A stretch of DNA of 64,000 bases from Clostridium muellerianum (GTDB lineage: Bacteria; Bacillota; Clostridia; Clostridiales; Clostridiaceae): the NCBI RefSeq assembly GCF_012926525.1, contig NZ_JABBNI010000006.1, forward strand, positions 112,384 to 176,383. The letters are read 5' to 3'. Position 1 is the stretch's first letter. Each line of letters begins with the position of its first letter. Shown here piece after piece: positions 41,069 to 49,686 of the stretch. The notes below the pieces were generated by a model. It was not told the DNA's origin. It worked only from the letters and a program-made list of their open reading frames with translations, and did no database searches. The translations under genes and the position numbers were made by a program.

Positions 41069-41668
41069 TTACCCTTCCCCATTATCATAATTATCTACTA
41101 TATCCTGTACTAATTTTTTTATAGCACTAGCCTGACAAATTAGAGTCATCACTACAAAGAAAACTTTTATTCTTTCTTGTTCTTCATTTTTTAAGTTCAT
41201 ACCTTTTACTATGTTTTGAATTTTATCTTCATTAAAATGTTGTTTGGCTATAAATTCTTCAAAACTATCCTTCTGTATATCCGAAAAATTTTTGTAAGCT
41301 TTTTCCCAGGATATAATATCATCATCCCTATCATTTATTTCATTAAAAGCTAATCTAAATACCTTTTTTATCTCTTCAGTAGTAAGTATAGGCCTCATAT
41401 AGCTAAGAAGTACCAATTGAGCTAAATGGACTTTAGTATACCCCCTCTTTTTACCATCTTCTGGTTTTGATATAACTTCATTTTTAATATAGTTTTGAAC
41501 TATATTATTAGTATATTTTTCATCTAAAAATTTGTCATTAAGATAATCTATAACCTGTGATAAGAATAGATCATACCTTGGCAAATCCTCATAAGATACT
41601 ATAGTGTTTTTAGATATTTTCTTGGCAACTTCGTTTATATATTCTATACCAAAATCATTCTTTTCCAT
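41069..41668 (-). CDS. DUF1836 family protein
   Basis: The 199-residue protein begins with a helical region and has the DUF1836 pattern KKRGYTKVHLAQLVLLSYMRPILTTEEI, which looks like a winged-helix or MerR-like DNA-binding part. The C-terminal half (KDSFEEFIAKQHFNEDKIQ) is helical. It has no signal peptide. Members are conserved in clostridia and their function is unknown; a transcriptional regulator is a plausible guess from the helix-turn-helix look. It stands alone. Confidence 0.75.
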   Translation of the reverse strand: MEKNDFGIEYINEVAKKISKNTIVSYEDLPRYDLFLSQVIDYLNDKFLDEKYTNNIVQNYIKNEVISKPEDGKKRGYTKVHLAQLVLLSYMRPILTTEEIKKVFRLAFNEINDRDDDIISWEKAYKNFSDIQKDSFEEFIAKQHFNEDKIQNIVKGMNLKNEEQERIKVFFVVMTLICQASAIKKLVQDIVDNYDNGEG

Positions 41669-42097
41669 CCTTACAGTTTGATTCTTAATTCATGTTCATT
41701 CATAAATTAGGAACCAAATCTTCACCACCTTTCTTTTATAATTTATTGATTAGTATTATTATTAACATATTTTACAATACTTTATAGTCTATATATAATT
41801 GTTTACACTTATATTATAAGGTTAATATAAACCTTTTACAACTTAAATATTATACGATACTACTTCATATTGCATTGAAATACGAAGATATATGGAGATA
41901 CACGCACCTCTACTTTTAATAACTTATAAAAATAGTTTAAAAGCTGTTAAAACAGGTTAATTTAAATATTGTTAAGAAGTATTCAATACTGTATAATGCT
42001 CTTATAGTTAATTCTAAGAAATTTATTATTATTTCTATCCAATAATGAGTTATAATATGCTAACATATAATAAAAAGTAATACTATTTTCTTGGGGG
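41669..42097. other. AT-rich gap upstream of the PspA operon
   Basis: The 430 bases hold no supported gene. I see short inverted repeats and a TTATAAT-like -10 near 42050 that could serve the plus-strand operon, but no clear -35. Confidence 0.4.
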
Positions 42098-42670
42098 GTG
42101 AACAAAATAAATAAAAAAAGATTGTTTATTTGCGTACTACTTGCTTTCTTATTTATGTCTGTAGATATTTTTAGTCCTGAACTAACAAGTACTTTAGGCA
42201 TGAACAACAATAACTACATTGTAGCTTATGCTAAAGGGGGAGGACACTCCAAGAGTTCTGGTGGAAGTTTTAAGTCTGGAAGCTTCTCTGCACCTAAATC
42301 TTCTTCTAGTAGTTCCGGCAGTAGTTCTGGTAGTTTTTCTTCACCTAATTCTTCTTCTGGAAGCTCTAAATCTTCAACTGGAGATTTTAAATCTGGAAGT
42401 TTTTCAAATTCGCCTAAATCTTCTTCGGGAGATTATAAATCACAAACATCAAATAGTAATACAAGCAATAGTACATCCGGTAATTACAACAGCAGTAGTA
42501 AACGGTCATTTTTCCCTATTCCAATACCTATACCTATACCTTGGGGACATGGATCTAGTTATGGCTATGGTCATGGGACAGGCAGCTTGTTAGGAAGCAT
42601 ATTTAAGTTTATAATTTTTATAATAATAATCTTATTTATTATTAAATTAATAAAAAATAAAAGAAGGTAA
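42098..42670 (+). CDS. Secreted or membrane-anchored Ser/Gly-rich protein
   Basis: The 190-residue protein has an N-terminal hydrophobic segment (about residues 8-24), then GGGHSKSSGGSFKSGSF and a long Ser/Asn/Lys-rich low-complexity region (about 47-135), a short IPIPIPIPIPW strand repeat, and a C-terminal hydrophobic segment (about 167-185) with a basic tail. It probably spans or binds the membrane. The start may be GTG 42098, inside the GGGGGG ribosome site, or a nearby TTG. It opens the pspA operon, 21 bases before pspA. The repeat look suggests an envelope-exposed stalk; its function is unknown. Confidence 0.7.
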   Translation: MNKINKKRLFICVLLAFLFMSVDIFSPELTSTLGMNNNNYIVAYAKGGGHSKSSGGSFKSGSFSAPKSSSSSSGSSSGSFSSPNSSSGSSKSSTGDFKSGSFSNSPKSSSGDYKSQTSNSNTSNSTSGNYNSSSKRSFFPIPIPIPIPWGHGSSYGYGHGTGSLLGSIFKFIIFIIIILFIIKLIKNKRR

Positions 42671-42691
42671 TTTTAAGGAGGATTTTATATT

Positions 42692-43342
42692 ATGGGAATG
42701 TTTTCAAGAATATCTAATATGTTTAAGGCTAAGGTTAATAATGCTTTGGATGAAGTTGAAAATCCAATAGAGCTTTTAGATCAAAAGATTAGAGATATGG
42801 AAGAAAGTTTGAATAAAGCAAAATTATCTTCCGCTCAAATTTTAGGTAATGTACATGAAATCGAGAAAAAAATGGCTAATGCTAAAAGAGACTCAGATGA
42901 ATTTGATGAAAAAGTTAAATTTGCTATGAGTAAGGGTAATGAAGATTTAGCTAAAAAGGCTCTCGCAAAAAAACTAGAGTGTGATAAAACTTACGATTCA
43001 TTAAAAACTAGTTACGAAGAAGCTAGTAAAAAAGCCGAAGCGTTAAAAGCAAAACTTAGAGAATTAGAAAATGAAATAGAAAAAACTAGAACTTATAGAG
43101 ATGAAGCTTCAGCAAGATTTAATAATGCAGAAGCCAGTAAAAAGGTTAATGAAATTTTATCAAATGTAGATGCTGGAAGCAACAAAATAAACTTAGATGA
43201 TATAGAAAGAAAGATTCAGAAAAAGGAATCATTAGCAGAAGGCCTAGGAGACCTAAGAGAAGATAACTCTTTAGAGAAAGAATTTGAAAAATTAAAAGAA
43301 ACTGATCTTGATGAAGAGTTAAAAAAATACAAACAGAATTAA
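42692..43342 (+). CDS. pspA: PspA/IM30 family membrane-stress protein
   Basis: The 216-residue protein is almost fully helical and charged, the PspA/Vipp1 fold. It starts MGMFSRISNMFKAKVNNAL, an amphipathic helix likely to bind anionic lipids, followed by NPIELLDQKIRDMEESL and long coiled coils. Members assemble into rings and rods that protect stressed membranes and may regulate PspF-like activators. It is the middle gene of a three-gene operon. AAGGAGG precedes the ATG. Confidence 0.9.
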   Translation: MGMFSRISNMFKAKVNNALDEVENPIELLDQKIRDMEESLNKAKLSSAQILGNVHEIEKKMANAKRDSDEFDEKVKFAMSKGNEDLAKKALAKKLECDKTYDSLKTSYEEASKKAEALKAKLRELENEIEKTRTYRDEASARFNNAEASKKVNEILSNVDAGSNKINLDDIERKIQKKESLAEGLGDLREDNSLEKEFEKLKETDLDEELKKYKQN

Positions 43343-43354
43343 GGTGGGTTTATT

Positions 43355-44011
43355 ATGAATAAAGCTGAAGAATTTCTCAAAATAGAAAAAGATAAATATG
43401 GCAATGTATATATAGCTATAACTTATGCTATTAATAATATCTCACCATTTCTAGATGAAAACACATTAAAATCTAGAAAATATGTATCTAAGGTTCATAT
43501 TTTAAAAAAATATATGGAACTTATTGATGCTGCATTATCTGAATTAAATAAAAGTGGATTCCTAGGTATGTTTAAAAATGACAAATATACTGATTTAATT
43601 AAAGAATATAAGAATGAAAATTTAGATACTTTAATTCAGTTAGAAAAGTGTAGTAAATGTCAATGTTTAAATTGTACTGCAAATTGCAAATTTGATAGCT
43701 GTTTAGGCTGTAAAGATAACTCACGTATTGTTTCTTGTGATCATAAAAAAATAAATGTTACAAAACATGATAGCTTTACTTTAAGCTTAACTAATAATCG
43801 AACAGGTGAAGATGATAACTATGTAGTTTTATCAACTCTTCAAGATGTAGAACTAGATAATAAGTATATTATAATTCAGAACATAATGAATAAAGAAAAA
43901 TTCATACTTCATTATTATCCTGGAATATCTGAAGATACTTATGGTGAAATTACTGATCCAGAAGAATTTGATTTTATTGTATCAACTTTTCAGAGTATAG
44001 ATGAAACTTAA
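43355..44011 (+). CDS. Cys-rich protein in the pspA operon
   Basis: The 218-residue protein has an N-terminal helical half, then a compact cluster of eight cysteines (about residues 99-130: CSKC, CLNC, CKFDSC, CLGC, CDH) in a zinc or iron-sulfur pattern, and a C-terminal half with strands such as DNYVVLSTLQDVEL and KFILHYYPG. The C-terminal half resembles small DUF1292-type domains only by feel. No membrane segment is seen. It begins 12 bases after pspA with an AAGGTGGG site. A partner or sensor for the PspA system is inferred from position alone. Confidence 0.65.
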   Translation: MNKAEEFLKIEKDKYGNVYIAITYAINNISPFLDENTLKSRKYVSKVHILKKYMELIDAALSELNKSGFLGMFKNDKYTDLIKEYKNENLDTLIQLEKCSKCQCLNCTANCKFDSCLGCKDNSRIVSCDHKKINVTKHDSFTLSLTNNRTGEDDNYVVLSTLQDVELDNKYIIIQNIMNKEKFILHYYPGISEDTYGEITDPEEFDFIVSTFQSIDET

Positions 44012-44042
44012 TCCAGCTAATTTGTATATTAATACTATAAGC

Positions 44043-44187
44043 TTATTCACATGAAATATAACTTATCCACAGTTTTTGCGAATTTATGCACAGATTTTGT
44101 GGATAAGTTATATGCTTTGATATAGTTGATTTTCGCCTAAAATCATGCTTTTTTATTCACAATGTGGATAACTTTGTTTGTTGATAA
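44043..44187. promoter_or_regulatory. DnaA-box cluster 2
   Basis: Matches on the plus strand are TTATTCACA (44043), TTATCCACA (44063), TTATGCACA (44084), and TTATTCACA (44153). Inverted TGTGGATAA occurs at 44098 and 44163, and TGTTGATAA at 44179. The boxes at 44063 and 44098 belong to a larger perfect inverted repeat ATATAACTTATCCACA / TGTGGATAAGTTATAT (44056-44113). The 145 bases hold no gene. Confidence 0.8.
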
Positions 44188-44314
44188 CTTTGTTTTTTTG
44201 TCTAATATCACTTAATAAATGTCGCATATTACTAGATTATAATTTTTATTAGTACAGACATAGCAAACTTATTTGAAATATCAAATATGTGAAACTTCAT
44301 GTAAAATAAGTTTC

Positions 44315-44382
44315 ATATTATAAAATAAGAGCTGTGAAGTTTAAGATGATATCCTAAACTTCGCAGCTCTTATTTTATAATA
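44315..44382. terminator. 29-bp inverted repeat between the pspA operon and the transaldolase gene
   Basis: Arms at 44315-44343 and 44354-44382 match at 28 of 29 positions around a 10-base loop. The core is AAAATAAGAGCTG. Its size is far above a normal terminator, yet it lies where two units converge. Confidence 0.7.
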
Positions 44383-44423
44383 TGGTAAAACCTACTTAAC
44401 TATATAGTTGTATAAAATTATTT

Positions 44424-45068
44424 TTATTTTTGTGACTTATTATAGTCTGCTAAAAACTTTTCTATACCTGCATCTGTTAATGGATGTTTAAGCATTTGCA
44501 TCAATACTTTATATGGTATTGTTGATATATCTGCTCCTGCTTTTGCACAATCTAAAACATGCATTGGTGTTCTTATACTTGCTGCTATTATTTCTGTTTC
44601 TATTCCATAGAAATCAAATATTTCAGCTATATCCTGTATAACTGTAATTCCCGCATTTCCTATGTCGTCTAATCTACCCATAAATGGACTTACAAAACTT
44701 GCTCCTGCTTTAGCTGCTAATAAAGCTTGTTGTGCTGAAAATATTAAAGTAACATTAGTTCTTATACCTTCCTTGGATAAGACTGATGCTGCTTTAAGAC
44801 CTTCTTCACACATAGGTATTTTTATTACTATATTTTTATGTAATTTTGAAAGTTCTCTACCTTCTTGTACCATCTTATCTGCTTCTAAGCTTATAACTTC
44901 TGCACTGATAGGACCATCTACTATAGAACAAATCTCTTCAATAACTTCTTTTAAATCTCTGCCTTCCTTAGCAATTAATGAAGGATTAGTAGTTACCCCA
45001 TCAAGTATTCCCCACTTTGCTACCCTTTTTATTTCTTCTACGTTAGCAGTATCAATAAATATTTTCAT
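44424..45068 (-). CDS. Transaldolase / fructose-6-phosphate aldolase family
   Basis: The 214-residue TIM-barrel enzyme starts [29 protein letters not shown] follows, and VIKIPM (about residues 81-86) holds the Schiff-base lysine. SPFMGRLDD and [19 protein letters not shown] complete the family pattern. The small size matches transaldolase subfamily 3B or FSA rather than the long Tal; the pentose phosphate pathway is the likely role. A strong GGAGG site is present. The gene stands alone. Confidence 0.93.
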   Translation of the reverse strand: MKIFIDTANVEEIKRVAKWGILDGVTTNPSLIAKEGRDLKEVIEEICSIVDGPISAEVISLEADKMVQEGRELSKLHKNIVIKIPMCEEGLKAASVLSKEGIRTNVTLIFSAQQALLAAKAGASFVSPFMGRLDDIGNAGITVIQDIAEIFDFYGIETEIIAASIRTPMHVLDCAKAGADISTIPYKVLMQMLKHPLTDAGIEKFLADYNKSQK

Positions 45069-45177
45069 AACTAAGTATTCCTCCTATATATAATTATATT
45101 TTTAATTATACCATATTTTTTAGCCAGTTAAGCCTATATTTTTACTATTCTGCAATTCACACAAATGTAATTCCTAT

Positions 45178-46407
45178 TTATTCCTTAACTTTAAATTTAT
45201 AAATTCCATACTCTCTAATCATATCTTCAATAAAGTTTTTATAATTTTGCTTTGAATCTCCACTTAAATAATCATAGGTTGCATAGTTATCACAAAAAGA
45301 AAGAATTAATATGAAGTAAACATACTCATTGTATTTATCAAAGAATTTATATGCAGCTTCTTTTCTTTTACTTTCATCCATTTTAAAGATTCCCAGTGGA
45401 CACATATGCGCTTCCACTAACTTTACCATAAGTTCTATTGATATTTTAGGAAACTTCATATCTAAACATATATCATTAACTATTTTAGATCCTTCCTTTT
45501 CATGATCTAAAAAACTTACACTATCTTCTTCCTCTTTGTAACATTTAAACTTGCCTATATCATGTAAAAAACATGCAACACTTACATAATCTTTGATTTT
45601 AAAGTTAGATATGTAATTTTCTAAACATCCTAAGTCAAAACCTTTAATTTGTATTTTTCCATTAATAATATCTTTAAATATTTCATAAGTTAAGTTCATA
45701 TGAGTAAATGCATCTTCTGCATGATGCTTACACTTTCCAATAGTTTTTAACTCTTCTACATAGGGAAAAATATACTTTAAAATGTTATAATTATCCAAAA
45801 ATTCAAGAGCCTTTCCATTACTATCTATTTGTACTAAATTCATAAATTCATTAAATACGCTTCGCTTATCACAATCCTTTAATTTAGAAGCCATTTCTAC
45901 TACTTTTTTTTCAGTCTCCAAATTAAAATGCATTCCATATTTTATACAAAATCTAATACCTCTTAAAATTCTGACTGGATCTTGCTCGATGCTAGTATCA
46001 TTTATATGTTTAATTATCCTGCATTCTATAGCCCTTCTCCCGTTAAACGGATCAATTATTTTGTTTCCTAAAATTTTAACACAGATTGAATTTATAGAAA
46101 AATCCCTTTTTCCCAAATACTCCTCGATACCTTTTTCCTTTAACCTTTCTATATTAAAATTAATATTTCCATCATCATATATATAAACTTCGTCATTATC
46201 TTGTATGGGCAAAAATTTGTATTTTACATCTTCTAAGGATATCAATAATTTATTTATGTCCCCATCATATAAAATATTTAAATTTCCGGGCTGATTTTTA
46301 AAATTTATAAGTTTTTCTCTTACAAACTCTCCTACTATGTATGCTTCACCTCCTACTTCATTCAAACTATTTCTTAATACTTTTAAAAATTCATTTACAC
46401 TATTCAC
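45178..46407 (-). CDS. tRNA nucleotidyltransferase-like protein with an HD domain and altered active site
   Basis: The 409-residue protein has the class II CCA-adding enzyme layout: a head domain (about residues 15-125), a neck with DPVRILRGIRF and a C-terminal HD domain with CFLHDIGKF. The normal head motif is GGxVRD then DxDI. Here it reads IVGEFVRE, then GNLNIL, so Asn42 and Asn44 replace the two metal-binding Asp. The later GKRDFSINS and DPFNG motifs stay. CCA addition is therefore doubtful; the HD domain may still act as a phosphohydrolase. It stands alone. Confidence 0.85.
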   Translation of the reverse strand: MNSVNEFLKVLRNSLNEVGGEAYIVGEFVREKLINFKNQPGNLNILYDGDINKLLISLEDVKYKFLPIQDNDEVYIYDDGNINFNIERLKEKGIEEYLGKRDFSINSICVKILGNKIIDPFNGRRAIECRIIKHINDTSIEQDPVRILRGIRFCIKYGMHFNLETEKKVVEMASKLKDCDKRSVFNEFMNLVQIDSNGKALEFLDNYNILKYIFPYVEELKTIGKCKHHAEDAFTHMNLTYEIFKDIINGKIQIKGFDLGCLENYISNFKIKDYVSVACFLHDIGKFKCYKEEEDSVSFLDHEKEGSKIVNDICLDMKFPKISIELMVKLVEAHMCPLGIFKMDESKRKEAAYKFFDKYNEYVYFILILSFCDNYATYDYLSGDSKQNYKNFIEDMIREYGIYKFKVKE

Positions 46408-46644
46408 TTATTATCACCTACTCCTCATTATTTTATCATACACACACAATTATATGGAAATTAAAATTTTACTTGTTTTTTCATAATACAAAGAAACATA
46501 TCATAAAAATTCATCCCATGATTACAAATAAATTATCTACATATTCTAGTTTTTAAATTATGTATTTTATCACTTACTTTCTCAATGTAAATATACTCTT
46601 AATTAGAACTATTAACTAGTCATTTCCTGTTGTTTTAAATAGCT

Positions 46645-46651
46645 TTCGACA
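46645..46651 (-). promoter_or_regulatory. Upstream Spo0A-type box
   Basis: TGTCGAA on the minus strand matches the 0A-box core, 164 bases before the first abrB promoter. Confidence 0.35.
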
Positions 46652-46814
46652 TTTAGCTTTTTATTATCCATATAATTACTATTTTATTTTTTCTTAATAT
46701 TACTTCCTTTTTTTCCATAATTAGTTATAACATTTTATTGTGTTTTTTCTATATCCATTGATTTATCAGCATTCTATCGTACAGTAAAAAAATGTATTTT
46801 GTAATAAAAACATA

Positions 46815-46843
46815 TTGACATTTGTATATTTTGGTAGTATATT
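46815..46843 (+). promoter_or_regulatory. abrB promoter P1
   Basis: TTGACA and TATATT are separated by exactly 17 bases. Transcription would begin near 46851, giving a leader of about 120 bases. Confidence 0.7.
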
Positions 46844-46895
46844 AACTATAGATGGAAGTGAATAAGAAATTTGTAAATTTATTTCTTAAATTATA

Positions 46896-46924
46896 TTGAC
46901 TTTTAATGTCATATTTGCTATTAT
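46896..46924 (+). promoter_or_regulatory. abrB promoter P2
   Basis: TTGACT and TATTAT are separated by 17 bases. Transcription would start near 46932, about 40 bases before abrB. Confidence 0.65.
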
Positions 46925-46937
46925 TTAATTAAACATA

Positions 46938-46944
46938 TGTCGAA
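46938..46944 (+). promoter_or_regulatory. Spo0A-type box downstream of abrB P2
   Basis: TGTCGAA exactly matches the core 0A box and lies at about +7 of promoter P2, where bound Spo0A-P would block transcription. Confidence 0.6.
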
Positions 46945-46970
46945 TTATGGAGTTAGAGGAGGATTTATAA

Positions 46971-47216
46971 ATGAAATCAACTGGAGTAGTAAGAAGAGTA
47001 GATGAATTAGGAAGAATAGTTATTCCTATAGAACTAAGAAGAACCTTAGATATTGCAGAAAAGGATGCTTTAGAAATATATGTTGATGGTGAGCAAATCA
47101 TATTAAAGAAATATGAGCCTGCATGTATATTCTGTGGTGATGCAATAGATGTTGTAAACTATAAAGGAAAGAACATTTGCAAAAACTGTTTAAAAGAATT
47201 AAAAGAAAGTAAATAA
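46971..47216 (+). CDS. abrB: AbrB family transition-state regulator with a zinc-ribbon tail
   Basis: The 81-residue protein has the AbrB swapped-hairpin DNA-binding domain (MKSTGVVRRVDELGRIVIPI to about residue 51), almost identical to Bacillus AbrB. In place of the Bacillus C-terminal multimerisation domain it carries CIFCGDAID and CKNCL, a short zinc-ribbon-like tail. AbrB represses stationary-phase and sporulation genes; Spo0A represses abrB, matching the 0A box upstream. A strong GGAGGA site precedes the ATG. It is followed by its own terminator. Confidence 0.95.
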   Translation: MKSTGVVRRVDELGRIVIPIELRRTLDIAEKDALEIYVDGEQIILKKYEPACIFCGDAIDVVNYKGKNICKNCLKELKESK

Positions 47217-47221
47217 TTTTT

Positions 47222-47255
47222 TAGCTCACATGAAAACTCATGTGAGCTTTTTTAC
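47222..47255 (+). terminator. Terminator after abrB
   Basis: AGCTCACATG / CATGTGAGCT is a perfect 10-bp stem, followed by six T. Confidence 0.9.
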
Positions 47256-47282
47256 TTACCAATTAAATTTAACCTTCCATGA

Positions 47283-47320
47283 AAAAAGCCTTACAAATTA
47301 ATAATTTGTAAGGCTTTTAT
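47283..47320 (-). terminator. Terminator after the NlpC/P60 hydrolase gene
   Basis: AAGCCTTACAAATTA / TAATTTGTAAGGCTT is a perfect palindrome with T runs on both sides. Confidence 0.85.
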
Positions 47321-47351
47321 ACATACTACAAGTACTATTAATAATCATATT

Positions 47352-48398
47352 CTATTTTACTCTTCTTCCACCACTGAAATCAGAATGTAATTCAGAAATC
47401 TTAACTACATCTCCAGTATGTGGCGCATGAATCATACATCCATTACCTACATATATTCCAACATGATGTGCTGGTGATCCAAAGAAAACTAAGTCTCCTG
47501 GTTGAAGTTGGTCTCTTGATACGTACTGTCCAACACCCTGCTGTTCTGATGCTATTCTTGGTAAACTTATTCCAAAATGTGCAAAAACATAGCAAGTAAA
47601 ACCAGAACAATCGAAAGAACTTGGACCATTTCCTCCCCAAGCATAAGGTACACCTTGGAAATTTGATGCATATGCAACTATTGCACTAGCTGATGATGAT
47701 GCTCCTCTTGATAATGCAGGTGAAGCTGCACTATACCTTTCAACTTGACTTTGAGCTGAAGCAACTAAACTATTTGCTTGTACATCTGCAGCTTTAAGTG
47801 CTTTTTCTTTAGCATCTAAGCTTGCAATTAAGTTTTTTTGCTCACTTCTAGTATTATTAAAACTTGCTAATTTCTTTTCATTATCTGCTTTTAGTGCTAA
47901 AAGCTTATTATTCTCATTGTTTAGAGCTTCTTTTTTCTTTGATATTGTATCCTTTTTTTGTTTTAAGTCATTTATTACCTTTTCATCAAAACCTACTATT
48001 TTTTTTACAGTATCTACTCTTGATATAAAATCACTTAAATTGTCAGATTCTAATATGACACCTAAATAGCTATCTGCCCCATTTATGTACATAGCTCTAA
48101 CTCTTTTATTAAATACATCCTGCTGTCCTTTTATGCTGTTTTCTGCATTAGTTAATTCTAGCTGAGTTGCTTTTATATCTGCTGTAGTTTTTTCAATGCT
48201 TTTCTTATTACCATCTATTTGCTTCATTATTTCTGTTATTTGGTTGTCCAATTTTTCTACTTTTGTTTCTAAATCTTGTTTCTGCTGTTGAACTTGAGCT
48301 ATTTGTGGATTAGTACTTGTTGGTGCAGCAAAAACAGGTCCACTCAATGTTACTGCTAATGTTAAAGCAACAGCAACAGATAAAGTCCTTTTATTCAA
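47352..48398 (-). CDS. Secreted NlpC/P60 peptidoglycan endopeptidase with coiled-coil N-domain
   Basis: The 348-residue protein has a signal peptide (about residues 1-24), a long coiled coil (about 30-215) like PcsB and CwlO, and a C-terminal NlpC/P60 domain (about 235-348). FDCSGF holds the catalytic Cys, and HVGIYVG and the GCMIHAPH strand hold the catalytic His residues. It should cut stem-peptide bonds during growth; the coiled coil usually couples the enzyme to FtsEX. The TTG start at 48398 follows a strong AAGGAGG. A long AT-rich leader lies upstream. The gene is alone between abrB and rsmI. Confidence 0.9.
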   Translation of the reverse strand: MNKRTLSVAVALTLAVTLSGPVFAAPTSTNPQIAQVQQQKQDLETKVEKLDNQITEIMKQIDGNKKSIEKTTADIKATQLELTNAENSIKGQQDVFNKRVRAMYINGADSYLGVILESDNLSDFISRVDTVKKIVGFDEKVINDLKQKKDTISKKKEALNNENNKLLALKADNEKKLASFNNTRSEQKNLIASLDAKEKALKAADVQANSLVASAQSQVERYSAASPALSRGASSSASAIVAYASNFQGVPYAWGGNGPSSFDCSGFTCYVFAHFGISLPRIASEQQGVGQYVSRDQLQPGDLVFFGSPAHHVGIYVGNGCMIHAPHTGDVVKISELHSDFSGGRRVK

Positions 48399-48759
48399 TA
48401 CGTTAACCTCCTTAGTTAAAAATATTTTTTATTGTTCTTTGTTTTAGTTTCAAGTATATATGAATATTCGCTAAAATACCCCTTAATATATATACTTAAA
48501 ACATCTGTGTTTATAAAAAAACATTTATTATCCTTAAGATATCGTTGTCAAATAATTAAATTATTTTTTTAATAAACTTTCATCCAAAAGCTGCATATTT
48601 ATATTATATCATTAATTTATGTCAAATCTCAATGTTACGATGGTATTTTTTTAAAATCGTTAATATTATACTATGAAAATCTTTAATTTATTAAAAAATT
48701 AAAGGCCTTCATTTTAATATGAATATATATATATAGAATTTTTTTATTTATTGAACTTT
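48399..48759. other. Long leader of the NlpC/P60 gene
   Basis: The gap is AT-rich. A TTGACA near 48624 and TATAA-like sequences suggest a promoter, and AAGTATATAT / ATATATACTT form a hairpin near 48450-48500. I see no riboswitch core. Confidence 0.4.
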
Positions 48760-49605
48760 CTATAAGTCAATTGAATACTTATATATTTCAGATTTAGGCA
48801 ATTTTCTATCTTTAGCTACTTTTTTTATAGCCTCTTTTTTACTTATACCATCTTTAATATACATTTTTATATGTTCATCAATTCCCAAGCCTTCCCATTC
48901 AGCCCTTTCTTCATCTAATATTTCTTTTTCATCCTTTCCCTGAACTACAAGTACTAATTCACCTTTTACATCCCTATCCTCATAATAAGTTATAGCTTCG
49001 CTTAAATTTAATCTAAGTATTTCTTCATGTAATTTTGTAAGTTCTCTGCATATGGCTATTCTTCTATTACCCAAATTACTTTTTAAAAACTCTAAAGTAC
49101 TTTTAAGCCTATGAGGTGCTTCATAAAATATTAAAGTTTCCTTTCTACTTTTTAAGTCCTCTATTACAAGTTTTCTTTCTTTGTTATCTCTAGATAAGAA
49201 TCCCTTAAATATAAATTTAGTTGTATCCAAACCTGAATATACCAGTGCAGTAGTTACTGCTGTTGCTCCAGTTAAAACTTCAAAATCTATATTCTCTTCT
49301 ATACATTTAGAAACTATTACTGCTCCAGGATCTGATATACCTGGAGTTCCAGCATCGCTTACTAAAGCTATATCTTTTCCATCCTTAAGTTTATCTATAA
49401 GATTTTCACTTTTACCTTGTTCATTATGCTGATGATAACTTATTAATGGCTTTTTTATATTAAAATGATTTAAAAGTTTTAAACTTTGTCTCGTATCTTC
49501 CGCTGCTATTAAATCTACCTGATTTAATACTTCTAATGCCCTAAGTGTTATATCTTTTAAATTGCCTATTGGTGTAGGCACTAAATATAGTTTCCCAATA
49601 CTCAT
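48760..49605 (-). CDS. rsmI: 16S rRNA (cytidine-1402 2'-O)-methyltransferase
   Basis: The 281-residue protein has the tetrapyrrole-methylase fold. LYLVPTPIGNLKDIT at the start, then AEDTRQSLKLL, LVSDAGTPGISDPG and FYEAPHRL are RsmI signatures. The enzyme methylates C1402 near the ribosomal P site, using SAM. The C-terminal tail IKMYIKDGISKKEAIKKVAKDRKLPKSEIY is the usual RsmI extension. It follows trmN6 as in Bacillus (yabB-yabC order). Confidence 0.95.
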   Translation of the reverse strand: MSIGKLYLVPTPIGNLKDITLRALEVLNQVDLIAAEDTRQSLKLLNHFNIKKPLISYHQHNEQGKSENLIDKLKDGKDIALVSDAGTPGISDPGAVIVSKCIEENIDFEVLTGATAVTTALVYSGLDTTKFIFKGFLSRDNKERKLVIEDLKSRKETLIFYEAPHRLKSTLEFLKSNLGNRRIAICRELTKLHEEILRLNLSEAITYYEDRDVKGELVLVVQGKDEKEILDEERAEWEGLGIDEHIKMYIKDGISKKEAIKKVAKDRKLPKSEIYKYSIDL

Positions 49606-49686
49606 ATATGCTCCTCCAACTTAAATCTTAATTTTATCTGATGGATATCTACTGTAACACTCTTACTAAGTAAGCTTCATTGACAT

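Larger units (their letters stand above)
46408..46970. other. abrB upstream region
   Basis: The 560-base gap holds no supported gene. Its right half contains two promoters and Spo0A-type boxes listed separately. The left half is AT-rich with no clear structure. Confidence 0.6.

Noticed and set aside
38369..44187. Chromosomal oriC
   Set aside because: dnaA, dnaN and recF are absent, and gene direction and rRNA orientation place the origin right of the window.
48399..48759. Cyclic di-AMP riboswitch before the NlpC/P60 gene
   Set aside because: The leader is long and AT-rich, but I could not find the conserved aptamer motifs.
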